Shown here: piece by piece, positions 10,619 through 23,173 of the stretch
How positions within the stretch are numbered: position 1 is the first letter of the stretch
Layout: the number at the start of each line of letters is the position of its first letter
Notes under the pieces: model-generated
Databases searched by the model: none
What the model was told of the DNA's origin: nothing
Seen by the model: the letters and a program-made list of their open reading frames with translations, nothing else
Origin: Adineta vaga
Taxonomy: Eukaryota; Rotifera
NCBI GenBank assembly: GCA_021613535.1
Contig: CP075494.1
Span: 5,456,001 to 5,520,000 of the forward strand
Reading direction: 5' to 3'
Length of the DNA: 64,000 bases
Position numbers and translations under genes: made by a program

Positions 10619-11694
10619 TCTTATAAATATCGTAAGAAAGAATAATTCATATGTATACTTGAAACTTGAATTCAAGTACTCAACTATTCACGAAGGTGAA
10701 GGGAGGGTGTCGCGAAAGATGTTGCTTTACCTACAAGCATAAAGATTTTTGACTTTGAGAATAGTTCAATTAGATCTTTCATTTGAAGAAAAAACACGAG
10801 GAAAAACGTTCCCACCATCCTAATGCGAAAGTAGAAGTCCTCACTCAAGGACTCTCTTTTAATTATATATTCAACAATCTTAGTAGATCTCACATGCATC
10901 CGAAATTGTATGTGCATATAAAGGATTATGTTCCAAAAAAAACTTCTCAATCCAATCGCGTGGATAATTCTATCTTTACTATATCTGTTGCTTGGAAATC
11001 ATATTTTACCCAGTTAAGATATGTATTTACAAACGTTTATTCTAGAATTCACAAGATTCGAACGAATCAAGCAAAGATAAAAAAAATTTTAAAAAATCGG
11101 ATTCCATGGATCCTGTGGATTTTTTTGGATTTGCTTTTGAATTATATGGAAATCTGAGACACGTCTTTTCCCTTGTAACACTTTTAATGAAAATAGCTTT
11201 AAATAAAAAACATTTCATAGGGTTCATTGAACAAAAAATATGAAGCAAAAATGAACAGATATTGACCAGGAAACCACATTTTTTAAAAAGATTTCACCGA
11301 TTTTTGGAAAGTTTTCAAACAAATTTATTCGTACGACAGAATGTGCAGCTCATTGAAAAGCATATAAATCAATGGAGAAATCAAGACTATATATTCAGCT
11401 TATGTTATATATTGAGATAAAAGATGTGAACATTCAAACTATTGCAAAAGCAGAAGAACATCAGTCCATCTTATTTTAGGTAATAAAAGTGTAACAATTA
11501 TAGTTAAACATTTTGTTTAATTTGATTAAAATCAGAATTGAAAGAAGTTTCTTAAGAATAAATGAAGACGTTTTGTGTTTAAACTAATAATGCTGATTAT
11601 TATGAGTGATATCATTGCAATTTATTGGTTAAAATTAAAGCGTAAAAAATGAAGAAAGATCTAAACAAGCATTTGAAAGAAAAGGTTAATTAAC
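10619..11694. other. Intergenic, no gene supported
   Basis: Several short open frames exist on both strands but none shows a domain or consistent codon pattern. A GATTCGAAC string near 11055 resembles a tRNA B box in reverse, but no cloverleaf can be built around it. Confidence 0.4.
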
Positions 11695-11949
11695 TCACTC
11701 AATGAACCTATATTTTTGTTTTTCCATTAGAAAAAGTAGGGAATACGAAGGAAGATTCATGCCAAGTGTACTTGTTGTCATATCAATATTACAATCATTA
11801 GTTGTACAAAGACATACTACTTCTGCAATTTGATTGTTGGATTTATTAATTGCTACCGTTAAAATACTTGTATTAGTTTCATATTGGTGAACAATATATT
11901 CGTCATCGTCAGGATAATATGCACTCATTTCGATTGTAAATTTTACCAA
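11695..11949 (-). pseudogene. Possible 3' exon of a Ly6/uPAR-like small cysteine protein
   Basis: An 84-residue frame ends with VVCLCTTNDCNID followed by a modestly hydrophobic tail. The CxC..DCN pattern resembles the final cysteines of three-finger Ly6/uPAR domains, which are secreted or GPI-anchored. The other cysteines of the domain should lie upstream (above 11950), but no matching exon with a splice site is visible there. This is therefore most likely an orphan last exon or relic. Confidence in the family is low. Confidence 0.3.
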
Positions 11950-13134
11950 ATACTCATAGGCACCTTCAATGAAAGCTAGTATTTGATAAAGTTTGATGGT
12001 TTACATTCAAAATCGTGCTGACATTAAACAATTAGAGAACTTCGTAAAAGTATCTATTTTGTTGCTTTATTGAATGAATAACGTGTATAACGCAACGTCG
12101 GTTTTATTCTTGTGATGAAAGATGATAAGAATGATATTAATAACAGAAAAGAATGTTCATACAGGTAGAATCGTATGATGCCTTGAAAGAAAATTTTTAC
12201 GCCACATGAAGTTCTTTGTCATTAATTATTTTTAGTTGTATGAAAGATTAACGCCAAGTCCAAACGACCTTTTTTTATACTAAAAATAACATTCCTTTCT
12301 AAATGGTATCTATCCATTCGCATGTAGATAGTGACAGTCTAGGACCAAATAGATCGACTTTCGAAGAATGTTCGAATGTAACTGTTTCAAACTTTCATAT
12401 TTAATTGATCTTGTTTATTCTCTGATTAAAAAAAACGTCTTGGAAAATGTAAATAACCTCCTTTGTTTAATTCCTGATAACAAGAGAAGTTCTTAAAATA
12501 ATGTACTTTTATTAAATTTGTAATAATATACTTCTTTCATGATATTATTTTTAGTATGATTAACAATATAAAGAACTCAGTGAAAAAAAGATAGCACTCT
12601 TAAATTTAATTTTTAATCTATAATGTCTCTTGTTGACAATACATGAGAAAAGGTAGAAATGAACAAATGATAGCATCAATTAAAATTAAAGAACTTGTCG
12701 AAGTCCTTTCAGGTAAATAGATAGTATCCAAAAGAAGCGTCTCCTATCTCATAAGATGAACATTAATCCCACGACTGTCTTTTACGCGTTAGTATAAGTC
12801 TGTTCAAACCTTTGATTTATCACAGAATTATATCTAATTAGAAACAATTTTTCTTCAATAATACTAATGCTATAATTTCTATCGAGCGTATCTTTTCTTT
12901 TCTCTGATCTTCTTTTATAATTGTCACCTTTCATTTTATCAGTTTTACGATATGTCTAATCTAATTAATAGAGATTTCAAATTATCAATTGAACTGAAAA
13001 TTTTTTGAAGTTTTCTCGTATATTTATTACAATAACAAGCTCAAAGCTTCTATGACATTCTTTAATTCAACTGTATATCATCTTTTTTAAAGACAGATCT
13101 GCATCAAACAAACACAGAAAACTATAAAAAAAAA
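11950..13134. other. Intergenic, no gene seen
   Basis: AT-rich, with many stop codons in all frames. It holds the presumed promoter of the GPCR starting at 13135. No TATA box at a convincing distance stands out. Confidence 0.4.
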
Positions 13135-14205
13135 ATGAATAGTTCAATAACTACTGTGAGTGATTCATTGAAAGCTGCACCATATCAATTAAATATCTGG
13201 TTTGGAACATTTCTTTGGGTAGCTGGTAATCTTGGTTGTTTGGGCAATATAATTGTCTTTTGTTCTCGAACATTTCGTAAACGAGCTTATTCAATTTATT
13301 TGTTCTCACAAGCTATGTCGGATTTTCTTTATTTTAATTTTGTTTTAATCACACGCGTATTACAAAAAGGTTTTCAAATTCCTATTACAGGTCGATATGA
13401 TCTTATCTGTAAATTTCGGCAATTTGTATCGGTTTGGGGAAATCAAGTATCGTTTACTTTATTTGCATTAGCAACCATTGATCGACTTCTATCGACACAA
13501 CGTGATAATAGTAAGATTTCTCTCCGATATATATATTAATACTTTTTCTACTCTTCTCTTATAGAATATCGTCGATGGAGTAATCGTGTTTCAATGGCGT
13601 ACAAATTAACAATAGCATGCTTAATCTTTTGGTTTTTATTGATTTGTCATCGACTTTTTTTATACAATACTAAAAATGGTTCATGTACACGTCCAGCAGG
13701 TTTTTATGATGAGTATGATAATTATTTTGAAGTTATATTTACAGCTATAATGCCACCTTTTGTCATGTTTTTACTTGCTTTCCTTCTTATACGAAGTGTT
13801 CGAACTGTTATTCAACGACGCATTGCTCCCGGAAATCAATCAACTGCAGTACATCGAACAGCTCTTCAACAAATGGATGCACAATTAACATTAATGTTAA
13901 TTTTACAATCAGTTATTACAATTATAACTTATGTTCCATTTGCTGTTGAATTAATTTATACAAATGTGACACAATACTGGACGAAAACATCATATCAAAC
14001 TGCAATAGACAAAATTGTAACAGAATTAACACATATCTTATCATATATATTTTTTGCTTCAAGTTTCTATATATCAATCATGACTAATGGAGGATTTCGT
14101 CGAGAAATAAAACGATTCTTTCGACGTTCAGAACATGCTGAAATGACGGAACATACGCATACACTACAGCGTACACCAGCATCGATTTTTATTCAACACA
14201 AATGA
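13135..14205 (+). CDS. Rhodopsin-like GPCR, bdelloid-type (paralog of 5550-6642)
   Basis: Two exons (13135-13510 and 13565-14205, 54-bp intron) encode 338 residues with seven hydrophobic helices. The N-terminal third is very close to the receptor at 5550: PYQLNIWFG, GNLGCLGNIIVF, SRTFRKRAYSIYLFS and FVLITRVLQKGF are shared nearly unchanged. The extracellular loops and tail differ. The end of TM3 reads IDRLLST (D-R motif). The intron is at the same codon as in the paralog (before YRRWSN). The start is fixed by an A-rich leader directly before the ATG and by homology. The two copies now flank the phosphatase and ART-like loci. Ligand unknown. Confidence 0.87.
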
Positions 14206-14412
14206 AAGAAAAACATAAGAGGACATAACTTTGTATATTGATATCTTCGTTTTTTGTTGTATAAAATAGATATTGTTTTTAATAGTTCTTATGCGTAACT
14301 ATAAATTTCTTCATATTCTTTTTCAATATAAACTCACTGTATCTAACCATGTCAGAATTTTCAAAATCACAGCATTTTAAATCAGATAGCAGTGATATAA
14401 CTTGTTTGTCAT

Positions 14413-17400
14413 TTAACAAGAACGTAATAGAATTTCGATATAATCACCACCATAATTCGCCACAGCAATGTCTAACCAATCGTCACGATTGAAATCTCCT
14501 ATAGCAACTGCATATGGATCGAAACTATAACCCATAGGATACGAAGTTTCATTTCCAAATGTTCCATTTCCATAACCTTGTAATATTATAACTTTACTCG
14601 TTCCAGAAGCAACAGCAACAACATTTAAAAGATCATCATCATTGATGTCAGCAATTTTGACGTCATGAAGTTGAGAACCTAAGCCAGTTGAGTAGATCGA
14701 TATCAAAGTGAATGTACCATTACCAACTCCAAGAAGAAAATAGATATTATTAAATGCAGAATCAATAACAACGATATCGGTATTATTATCTAAATTTAAG
14801 TCACCAACTGCAACTGCTTGTGGACGCGAACCATTGGGAAATGAATGTTTGATTAATGAACCAAATGATCCATCACCATAACCCATCATAATACTAATGT
14901 CACTCGTACCATAATTAGTAACAACGATATCAGTATGATTATCATTATTAAAATCACTTGTAGCAAGTGAACATGGAAGTGAACCTAAACTAAGAGAATA
15001 TCGTGATATACCTCCAAAATATTGTATACCATAACTTAGATGTACACCAACATTATTACTTAAGTAATTTGCCGTACTAATATCTAATCGACCATTATTA
15101 TCAAGATCACCTATTGCTAATGATACGGATCCTGATTTGGAACCGGTCGAGAATGATGGTCCTAATAGAAATTTACCATTACCTATTCCATATAATATGA
15201 CAACATCATTTGTTCCAGGACAAGCAACTGCAATATCGATTCGTTTGTCATTATCGAAATCTCCTGAACGAATACTGTGAGGACTTGTTCCATCGCCTGT
15301 CGAATAGAACACGACAGATGCGAATGTACCATTTCCATTTCCATACAAAATACCAATATTATTATTATTTTTATTAGTGACAGCAACATCTAATTTACTA
15401 TCGTTATTATAATCATTTGCATTGATAAACGTTGGCATCGAAAGATATCCAGTAGAATAGTAAACAGCAGGTTGAAAAGTACCATCATTGTTTCCTAGAA
15501 ATATTGCGATATTATCCCGACGATAATTAGCTACGACAATGTCAAGAAAATGATCACTATCAAAATGACCAATAGTCACAGATTGTGGACGAGATCCATC
15601 AATAACTGAGTATGCTATTACAGAATTAAATGATCCATTACCATATCCGAACAATACACCAATACTATTACCACGATAGTTTGCAACAACAATATCAATG
15701 TTGTTATCATTGTTAAAGTCGCCAGCAGCAGCACCATATGGTTGTGAATTATTACCTGTAGAAAATAATAATACCGGAGCAAAAGATCCATTTCCAATGC
15801 TTACGAGAACACCTATTGTATTTGAACCAGCATTAGCTACAACGAGATCTGTTCTATTATCATTATTAACATCTGTCGCAATACATTCATATGGATACGA
15901 GTTAATTCCAACTGAATACATAACTAATTCATCAAAACGTCCCTTTCCATCACCAAATAATATTCCCACACTAGCATTTGCTGCAAAGGTCGTGGCAATA
16001 TCTAAATATGTATCATCATTCAAATGATGAATAGTCATCGACGAAGGTCGTAGAGAATATGGATTTGAATATGTTTGTTGATCTACAAATGACATATAAT
16101 TATAACCAAAAAAGATGGCAATATTTTCTGTTCCTCTATTGACTGTCACAATATCCCATACATTATCTTCGTTAAAATCAGCAACAGCAAGAGCATACGG
16201 TTGACCACCAGGTCTTAATCGATATATTGTTTTATCAGTGAAACTACCATTTCCATATCCAAACAATACACTGATACTATCACCATTGGAATTGGCAGTA
16301 GCAACATCCGTTTGATTATCTTCATTAAAATCACCAGTAACAACATATTGTGGATGAGTGGATTGACCAACATCAAACGTTTTCTGTGGTGAAAACTTTC
16401 CATTACCATCACCAAGAAAAACACCCACATTATTACTTGCTGAATTGGCAGCAATAACATCCAATCGATCGTCGTTATCTAAATCAGCAACAGTGACACC
16501 ATACGGATGTGTTCCACTACCGGTTGAATATATGAATTCAGTTTGAAATGTAGCACCGACATATCTGACAAGTAAATTAATCGAACCAAGACCAGATTCA
16601 GCAACAATAATATCCCATCGAGAATTATTATTGAAATCACCAATAATCACTCCTTTTGGACCAGCACCAGTTAATAATTGATATGATCGAACTAGAGCAA
16701 ATGAACCATTTCCATCACCGCCAAGAATTCCAACATTATCATTGCCAAAGTTCGTCACAATAATATCAAGTTCATTATCAAAATCTACATCTCCTAAAGC
16801 AAGTCCCGATGGATTCGAAAACGATTCATGTGTAAATGACACTGGTATTTGAAATGTTCCGTTATCATATCCAAGTAGTACAACAACATTATCAGATGTT
16901 GAATCTGCTACAATAATATCGATCCATGAGTCTTTATTGAGAAAACCGATAATAATCGAATCTGGATGTGATTGAAATCCTGTTGAATAGGTAATTACTG
17001 TCTTAAAAGTGCCATCACCATTTCCAAATAAAATACCAACATTACCACTTGCTGAATTTGCTACAGCTATATCCAATAAATAATCGTGATTAAAATCTGC
17101 AATAACAATGGCATTAGGATCTGAACTAACACCTGTTGAATAAGTGACTGCACTAGTGAAAGTTTGATTTTTATTACCAAGAAATATAGCAACATTATCA
17201 ATACGGAAGTTAGCAGCAGCAATATCTAAAATAGTGTCATTGTTGAAATCTGCAATAGTCACAGCTATGGGAAAAGCTTCAACCCCTGTTGGATATGTAA
17301 TCATATCTGTAAAACTTCCATTGCCATATCCATATAAAACTGCAATATTATGTGCTTTATAATTGGCAACAACCATATCTGATCGTCCATCCTTATCGAG

Positions 17401-18665
17401 ATCATCAACTGATATACAAATGGGTGCAGAACCTGTTGGAAATAAATAAGTGATTTCTGGATAGAAACTACCATTTCCATAACCAATTAAGATACCAATA
17501 CTATCGGTAGATAATTTTGCAACAGCCATATCTAATCGTTGATCAGAATTAAAGTCACCGAGTGCAACAAATGGTGGATGAGAATTTTGTCCAACGGAAT
17601 ATGGTACTTGCATTACTTCAAACTTCGAACTATAATCCATTAGAACTAGAATTTCATTAGCTTGATAATTGATAACTACAAGATCTGTTTGATTATTTTG
17701 ATTTAAATATCCCGCTGCTATTGAATATGGAAAAGCATTGTTGACAGTCATATATGCTGTTAAAATTGCAAATGATCCATTGCCGTAACCTGGTAATACA
17801 TAGATGTGGCCATTGGTTGAATCTAATATGATAATATCCGTTTGATTATCGTTATTCAAATCACCAGTAGTAACAAATTGTAGATGAGCTGAAATATCAA
17901 GTTGATATATTTGTAAAGGAGCAAAACTTCCATTTTTAAAACCATAGAATATTCCTATACAGTGTGTTCCAGAATTAGCAACAACTAAATCAAGTACATG
18001 ATCATTATTGATATCAGATGTTGTAAGAGAAATTGGTCTTGAGCCATAGTTTGTCGAATGAAATCTTGGAAGAGAAAATGTACCATTGCCACTACCAAAA
18101 AGAACAGCAATATTATCAATACCATAGTTTGCAACGGCTAAATCTAATATTTTATCATTGTTAAAATCACCGATTACAACCGAATAAGGAATAGAATCAT
18201 ATCCCATAGAATAACTTATTTCATTTGAAAATGTTCCATCACCATGACCGAGATAGATACTAACATCATTAGTACCATAGTTGACTATGACAAGATCTAA
18301 TTTCTTATCATTATTAAAATCAGCAGCATTAATGTAGTATGGTCGAGAATTGTTAGTAGATAATGTGATCATATCAGTGAATGTTCCATTTGATTTACCA
18401 AGAAATATTCCTATACTATTTGCACTAAATCGAGCAACAATAATATCAAGGATATGATCATTATTAAAATCATTGACAACTATGGAATAGGGAGTTGATT
18501 TAAATCCAGTTGAATAAATAATTTGATCGTTGAAAGTGTTATTATTATTGATGAATATTCCAATATTATCTGTACCAGAATTAGCAACAATAATATCTAA
18601 TTTATCATCTTGATTAATATCTGCTAAAACAATTGCTCGTGGTCGAGAATCAAAAGTTAACGAAT
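14413..18665 (-). repeat. 28 tandem coding repeats of about 147 bp
   Basis: Each unit encodes one FG-GAP/VCBS blade. Repeats differ clearly at the nucleotide level and are not recent clones, though calcium-loop residues stay constant. Repeats 7, 12, 18 and 21 begin with Y, F or H in place of the first Asp of the loop, so those blades probably bind calcium poorly. Confidence 0.8.
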
Positions 18666-19108
18666 AATGTACAGTTCGTTCGTAAGAACTTTCACATATT
18701 TCAACTAGATACACACACACACACAGACACACATATATATATATATATTTTTGAATGATTGAATAAAATTCAATAAATGATTTACCTGGTTCATGATGTG
18801 TTACACATACAATTATAATACCAATCGTCATGACTATGGAAGTGAATATAGCGAAGAGAAGAGCAATTTTTATCGATGGTGTAATTTTTTTGTCATAATT
18901 TTTCCTAGAAAAATAATCGTTATTTAGCTGAAAACAAAGTGCAAAGTGCAAAGATAAATTGTTGTTACCGTTGAATGGGATCATCTTCGATTGATTTTCT
19001 GTCATCAGTAACAATTGAGATGACATCATAATCTGTTGAATTGGAAAAAGAATGCTTTTGTTGTGAATTCTTAATTGTTTGTAGTTGAATTTCGTCGTGA
19101 ATATTCAT
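14413..19108 (-). CDS. Giant type II membrane protein with 28 FG-GAP/VCBS repeats
   Basis: Three exons (19108-18969, 18904-18786, 18704-14413) join in phase to 1516 residues. The start is the ATG at 19108; the ATG at 19029 gives a frame that only reads through two introns. A hydrophilic cytoplasmic tail of about 58 residues precedes one membrane helix (about 60-81), then a short linker and 28 tandem repeats of about 49 residues. Each repeat has a calcium-type DxNxDxxxD loop (for example DFNNDHILD), an IVVAN-like strand and a GYGNGSF-like turn. These blades build integrin-type or bacterial VCBS beta-propellers used for adhesion. Twenty-eight repeats would fit about four seven-bladed propellers. 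All repeats lie in one uninterrupted 4.3-kb exon, which suggests spread by internal duplication. Confidence 0.9.
18705..18785 (-). repeat. Intron-borne AC/AT dinucleotide microsatellite
   Basis: The second intron of the FG-GAP gene is 81 bp and is largely a TG run followed by a TA run on the coding strand. Length variation here is expected and does not affect the protein. Read through in frame it gives a spurious hydrophobic peptide, which can mislead gene prediction. Confidence 0.7.
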
Positions 19109-20561
19109 TGATTTTGTTTACAATCTGAAACAGGGAGAAAAAGCAACGTATGTACACCAATTTTCTGCTAATCAACATGTATGAATATTAAATATATTTC
19201 TTTTATCTAAATACGTTTGACCATTATTTGTTTATGATGAAAAACGAATCTGTCACTGTAAATATATCTCAAGCAATCAAAAGAGAAGAAAAGAAAGCGT
19301 GTCGATAATATTAACGTTTAATTTTATTGGTAAATACATATTGTTACTTTTGATTACTCGTTAAAAAATGAATTGTATATTCTTATATCTATATGTATTT
19401 TATCTTTATTCATTCCGAGCAATGAACAATGAAAGTGATTTAAATCATGTATTACTGATCTATCTATCTTTGCCCTTGAAAAAATGCATCTGACTTATCA
19501 TATGACTTTCAATTTTTTATCAGTTATATTGTTTTTTTGTATATAAAATACAAAAAATTATACTTTTTATGGAGGTAAAAAGAATCGAATCTATTGTAAC
19601 GGTTGATTAATCACTTTGATAATACATACAAAGGGTATGTGAGAATGAAAAACAATTTTATATATTGATATTTATATAATTCGTATGTCGTAGTAATTGG
19701 TTTTTTTTTATTCAAATGAGAATAGAGTATATGAGAAAGATTATTCTTGTCTTTAACACAAAACTGTTTATAGGCTATTTTCACAGCATATTCCTCACTT
19801 CTGCTTATACATACCACACTTGAAACAATACTATATATGTTGTAACTGCAGTAATCGAGTTAACTAGTGGTTTGATGGTCCATTGTAAAGGTTACTATAT
19901 CAAAAAACATCAAAATAGTTCGATATTTCATTTTAAAACGAAGAGAAATCAATCATCAGTATATACATATAGGTTCGTTCACCAACACTTCACAGATCGA
20001 ATCAGCGATTTATTTAAAAACTATGTGAAAACATACGCTTTTATCTTTTAATAGTAAGTGGGGGTATGTGAATGAAAACATGGATATGATTCTGTTCAGG
20101 TATCTCGGAATTAATCGACATTGATTTTTCTATATTTAATATAGACGAATGGAGTTTATTTTTTTAATACGCAATTTCATCTCTATTAATGTATGAATTA
20201 AAAAATTGTGTATTTAGAACATCGAACTTTTGCCGATCGTCACTAAATCAGACGATATACACTTTCCTTTTCTTATATCTATTTTTAATAAGATTGTCTA
20301 AAGCAATGTTCATATTACGACGATGAGAAATCTTTATCCGAATAACATGTTAGAGCGTTTACAAAATGCAATTTTCAAATTCCGTATAATCGATTCTAAA
20401 AGATACGAGAGTAAATTAAATTCCTATAATTATAAAACAAAATTGATATAATATTTTGCAGAAATGCTGGTACTTTTTGAGTGGGTGAGAGTAAAATGAA
20501 TATAATATCTACAACTTCAAAGAATACAATAAAATTATAACAAATTACATTAGTTTTTTTG
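19109..20561. other. Intergenic, no gene seen
   Basis: About 1.45 kb of AT-rich sequence with no supported coding exon. It lies upstream of the FG-GAP gene and downstream of the frameshifted GPCR. One short minus-strand frame at 19611-19817 shows no domain. Confidence 0.4.
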
Positions 20562-21432
20562 TCAATGACAAGAACAGCTTTGTAATAACTGACGTAACTG
20601 AGATGTCAATAAGGCACATGTGATCGGTAAAATTGATATTGAGAAAGCAAATAATGCCCATCCTATATGGTATTTTAGTGGATCATCACAGCCAGTAATT
20701 ACAAAACTTAACCATAGTAAAAAAACTTGGAAAACAAAGAATAACAAATAACCCAATCATGGTAATAATTCGACGAAGAACAATAAAATCTCGTTGATTT
20801 GTTCGTTGACGATTTTGTAAAATAGACTGACTTTTGTTTTTTTTCATATAGTGAATAATATAGATGTAAATCATTATAAAACCATTGATTGGTATAACAT
20901 ATGCAATCATACCTGCATATGCCGTTGGCAAAAAATTCGAAAATAATAGTTCACAAAAATAATATCCTGAAATGTATTTAACCCATTTTTGTATTAATAG
21001 TGGAGCCATTGAAAGAAAATCGATGAACCATTCAATGAAAACTACTGCAAATATAAATTCAAAACGTTGCAATCGTTTGTATTTGTATAAAACAATTCGA
21101 AAGAAACGAAGACATGCCAAGAGAAAAAATGAATGATATAATAAGGCAAGACCAACATGTAAAAGATAAGATCGTATATAACGCCAGTTACTATCTAATG
21201 AAATAATGTTAGAAACATTACCATACAAATTATGTCCATACATATCGAATAGAATACAAGAAATAAATATAATGGAAATATAAGTATTGTAGATGAGAAG
21301 CATCGAACTATTGAAAGGATATTTCGAACGGTTTAAGAAAATAAGGAAAAGCATTATGATTGAAGACAATACTCCAATCAATGAGAAAGTTAAGGCTAGT
21401 ATATCGATGGTGATACAGAGAGTAGTATTCAT
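20562..21432 (-). pseudogene. Rhodopsin-like GPCR with a one-base frameshift before TM7
   Basis: The minus-strand frame from ATG 21432 encodes TM1 to TM6 (ITMIGLFVILCFPSFFTMV is TM6) and then runs off into a stop at 20686. The remaining TM7 and tail (VITGCDDPLKYHIGWALF, then TSQLRQLLQ) continue in the next frame to 20562. The shift maps to a run of four T (plus-strand A at 20703-20706); three T would restore a 289-residue receptor. The rest looks intact, with no other stop. It resembles an expanded bdelloid receptor family and is not close to the other GPCRs in the window. Either a sequencing error in a homopolymer or a very recent lesion explains it. Confidence 0.72.
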
Positions 21433-21653
21433 TAGAATAGTTCACAGTATTCGATGAGAAATAGATAGAATGAAAGATATATTTAACGAGTAAAACATTT
21501 TCTCGAAAAATTCTCATAAATAAATTTAAAATATAAGCAGATTTACATCAAATTTAGATTTTCGATTTCAATTTATTAGAGATTGATATAAGATGCTTAA
21601 AAATGATGTCTGAGACGTAGCAAAAAAGATAAGTATGCGAAGATTGTTGATGA

Positions 21654-22889
21654 TCAGTTCTTTCGGTAATCCTTCAGAAAAGTTTCTATTGAATCATCCA
21701 TATTTTAAATCCATGGTTGATTAACGTGAAAAGGATGTTTCTCGTTTGCACCAACAATAGTTTCAAAACATACATCACGATAATTAAGTATATCCTTTAC
21801 TTTATCTTTCACAAAATTCTTTGTCAATTCATTTGCTTTATCGAAATCAAATTTGAATGATAATGGATTTTTTTCATTTGTACGTAAGAAATCAATTATA
21901 TTTTTCATATAATCAGTATAGATAGTATTGATTTTTCACGTTCTCGCCATTCATTTCACATCAATTCGATATTGATCTTTATCAGGTAATTGAATGCGAC
22001 TGAGAAAAACATCACATACAAGTGCTACTTGTCCATCAAAAATAGGAAATGATAAAATTTGTCTCAGAGCACCTAAATAGATAAGATTTGGTTGATCAAT
22101 TCAAAAGATACTTTTATAAAGATTTAATGGGACATATTCAGTAATATTGGTTTCTAAACGTAATTATTCTGACATAAATGAATATAAATGACGATAACCA
22201 GTACAAATTATAACAACATCGATATTTTCAGTACTAGAACCATCTTTATAATGAGCCGTATCATCTTCTAATCGATTAATTTCGGATACTTCTTTGATTT
22301 CATTTGGCTATTTGTAATCTTCGTACGAATGAGAACAACTAATTTTGATTGATTTTGCACCGAATTGATAACATCGTAAATCGATATCTTCTGCAGAAAA
22401 ACTATCACCACAAATTAAATGATCAGTAGCTACAATAACACAATCAAATGTTAAACATTCGGTTGAATTGTTACTGAAATCTTCTATATCAATGTTAAAT
22501 TCTTCTTTCTCATCATTAAAATTCACATGACGAACAACTGTACTAAAACGAATAAATTGTCGAAGATTATTTGCTTTTGTCCTACCAATAAAATAATCAT
22601 AGATAAAAGCACACGTGGTAAGAATGAAGGTAAAGAACAACCAAAATGACCAAGGACTAATAATAATCAATTTGAAGACATTTGTTTTTCGTCTATTCGA
22701 TTCATGTAGTATTCTTACTAGCGATACATGCTCGAATGAATTGGTTCTCCATGAATATCGACCCCAATCCGATTGTCTTTCAGAACAAACAAGTTCGACT
22801 TGATGTTCTTCTTCTGCTTGTTTAAATGCTAATAATTATGCAAGACCACATGGACTAGCACCAATGATTGCAGTACGTAATTTACTCAT
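21654..22889 (-). pseudogene. Decayed flavin-containing monooxygenase (trimethylamine-monooxygenase type)
   Basis: From ATG 22889 the frame reads an FAD-binding start (LRTAIIGASPCGLA; the third Gly of GxGxxG is kept while one Gly is Ser), then a stop at codon 18, the VELVCSERQSDWG segment, a deletion, and a block around 22670-22310 (RTKANNLRQFIRFSTVVRHV, DCVIVATDH, then SFSAEDI from the NADP site). Further pieces appear in other frames: VVIICTGYRHLYSF, IYLGALRQ and finally NYRDVCFETIVGANEKHPFH near 21790-21720. This order fits bacterial-type FMO such as trimethylamine monooxygenase. Several stops, missing segments and frame changes make it non-functional. The likely bacterial affinity suggests an acquired gene now decaying, which is inference. 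Confidence 0.78.
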
Positions 22890-23173
22890 CGTCTAGTTAT
22901 ACTTTGATAAAATATTGATATATCTACGACAAAACGAGGAGAACATCAACATATATTTCTATATTTCTTTATGTAAGTGATTTAGTTGAAAGAAAGATAA
23001 GCACGTACCCATTATCATGTATATAACGACAACTAGTATTTTATATTCTTATATATCGAATAAAATAAGAAGATTCATTGAAACAAAGGAATATTTAATG
23101 TAATTTAATTACAAAAAACGTTATGGTTAAAAAAAATGTAGAAAAGTATCAATGAAAATCCAATGGTTTTGTT

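Noticed and set aside
11030-11110. Possible minus-strand tRNA (GTTCGAATC B-box-like string)
   Set aside because: No A box at the right distance and no acceptor stem or anticodon arm can be formed around it.
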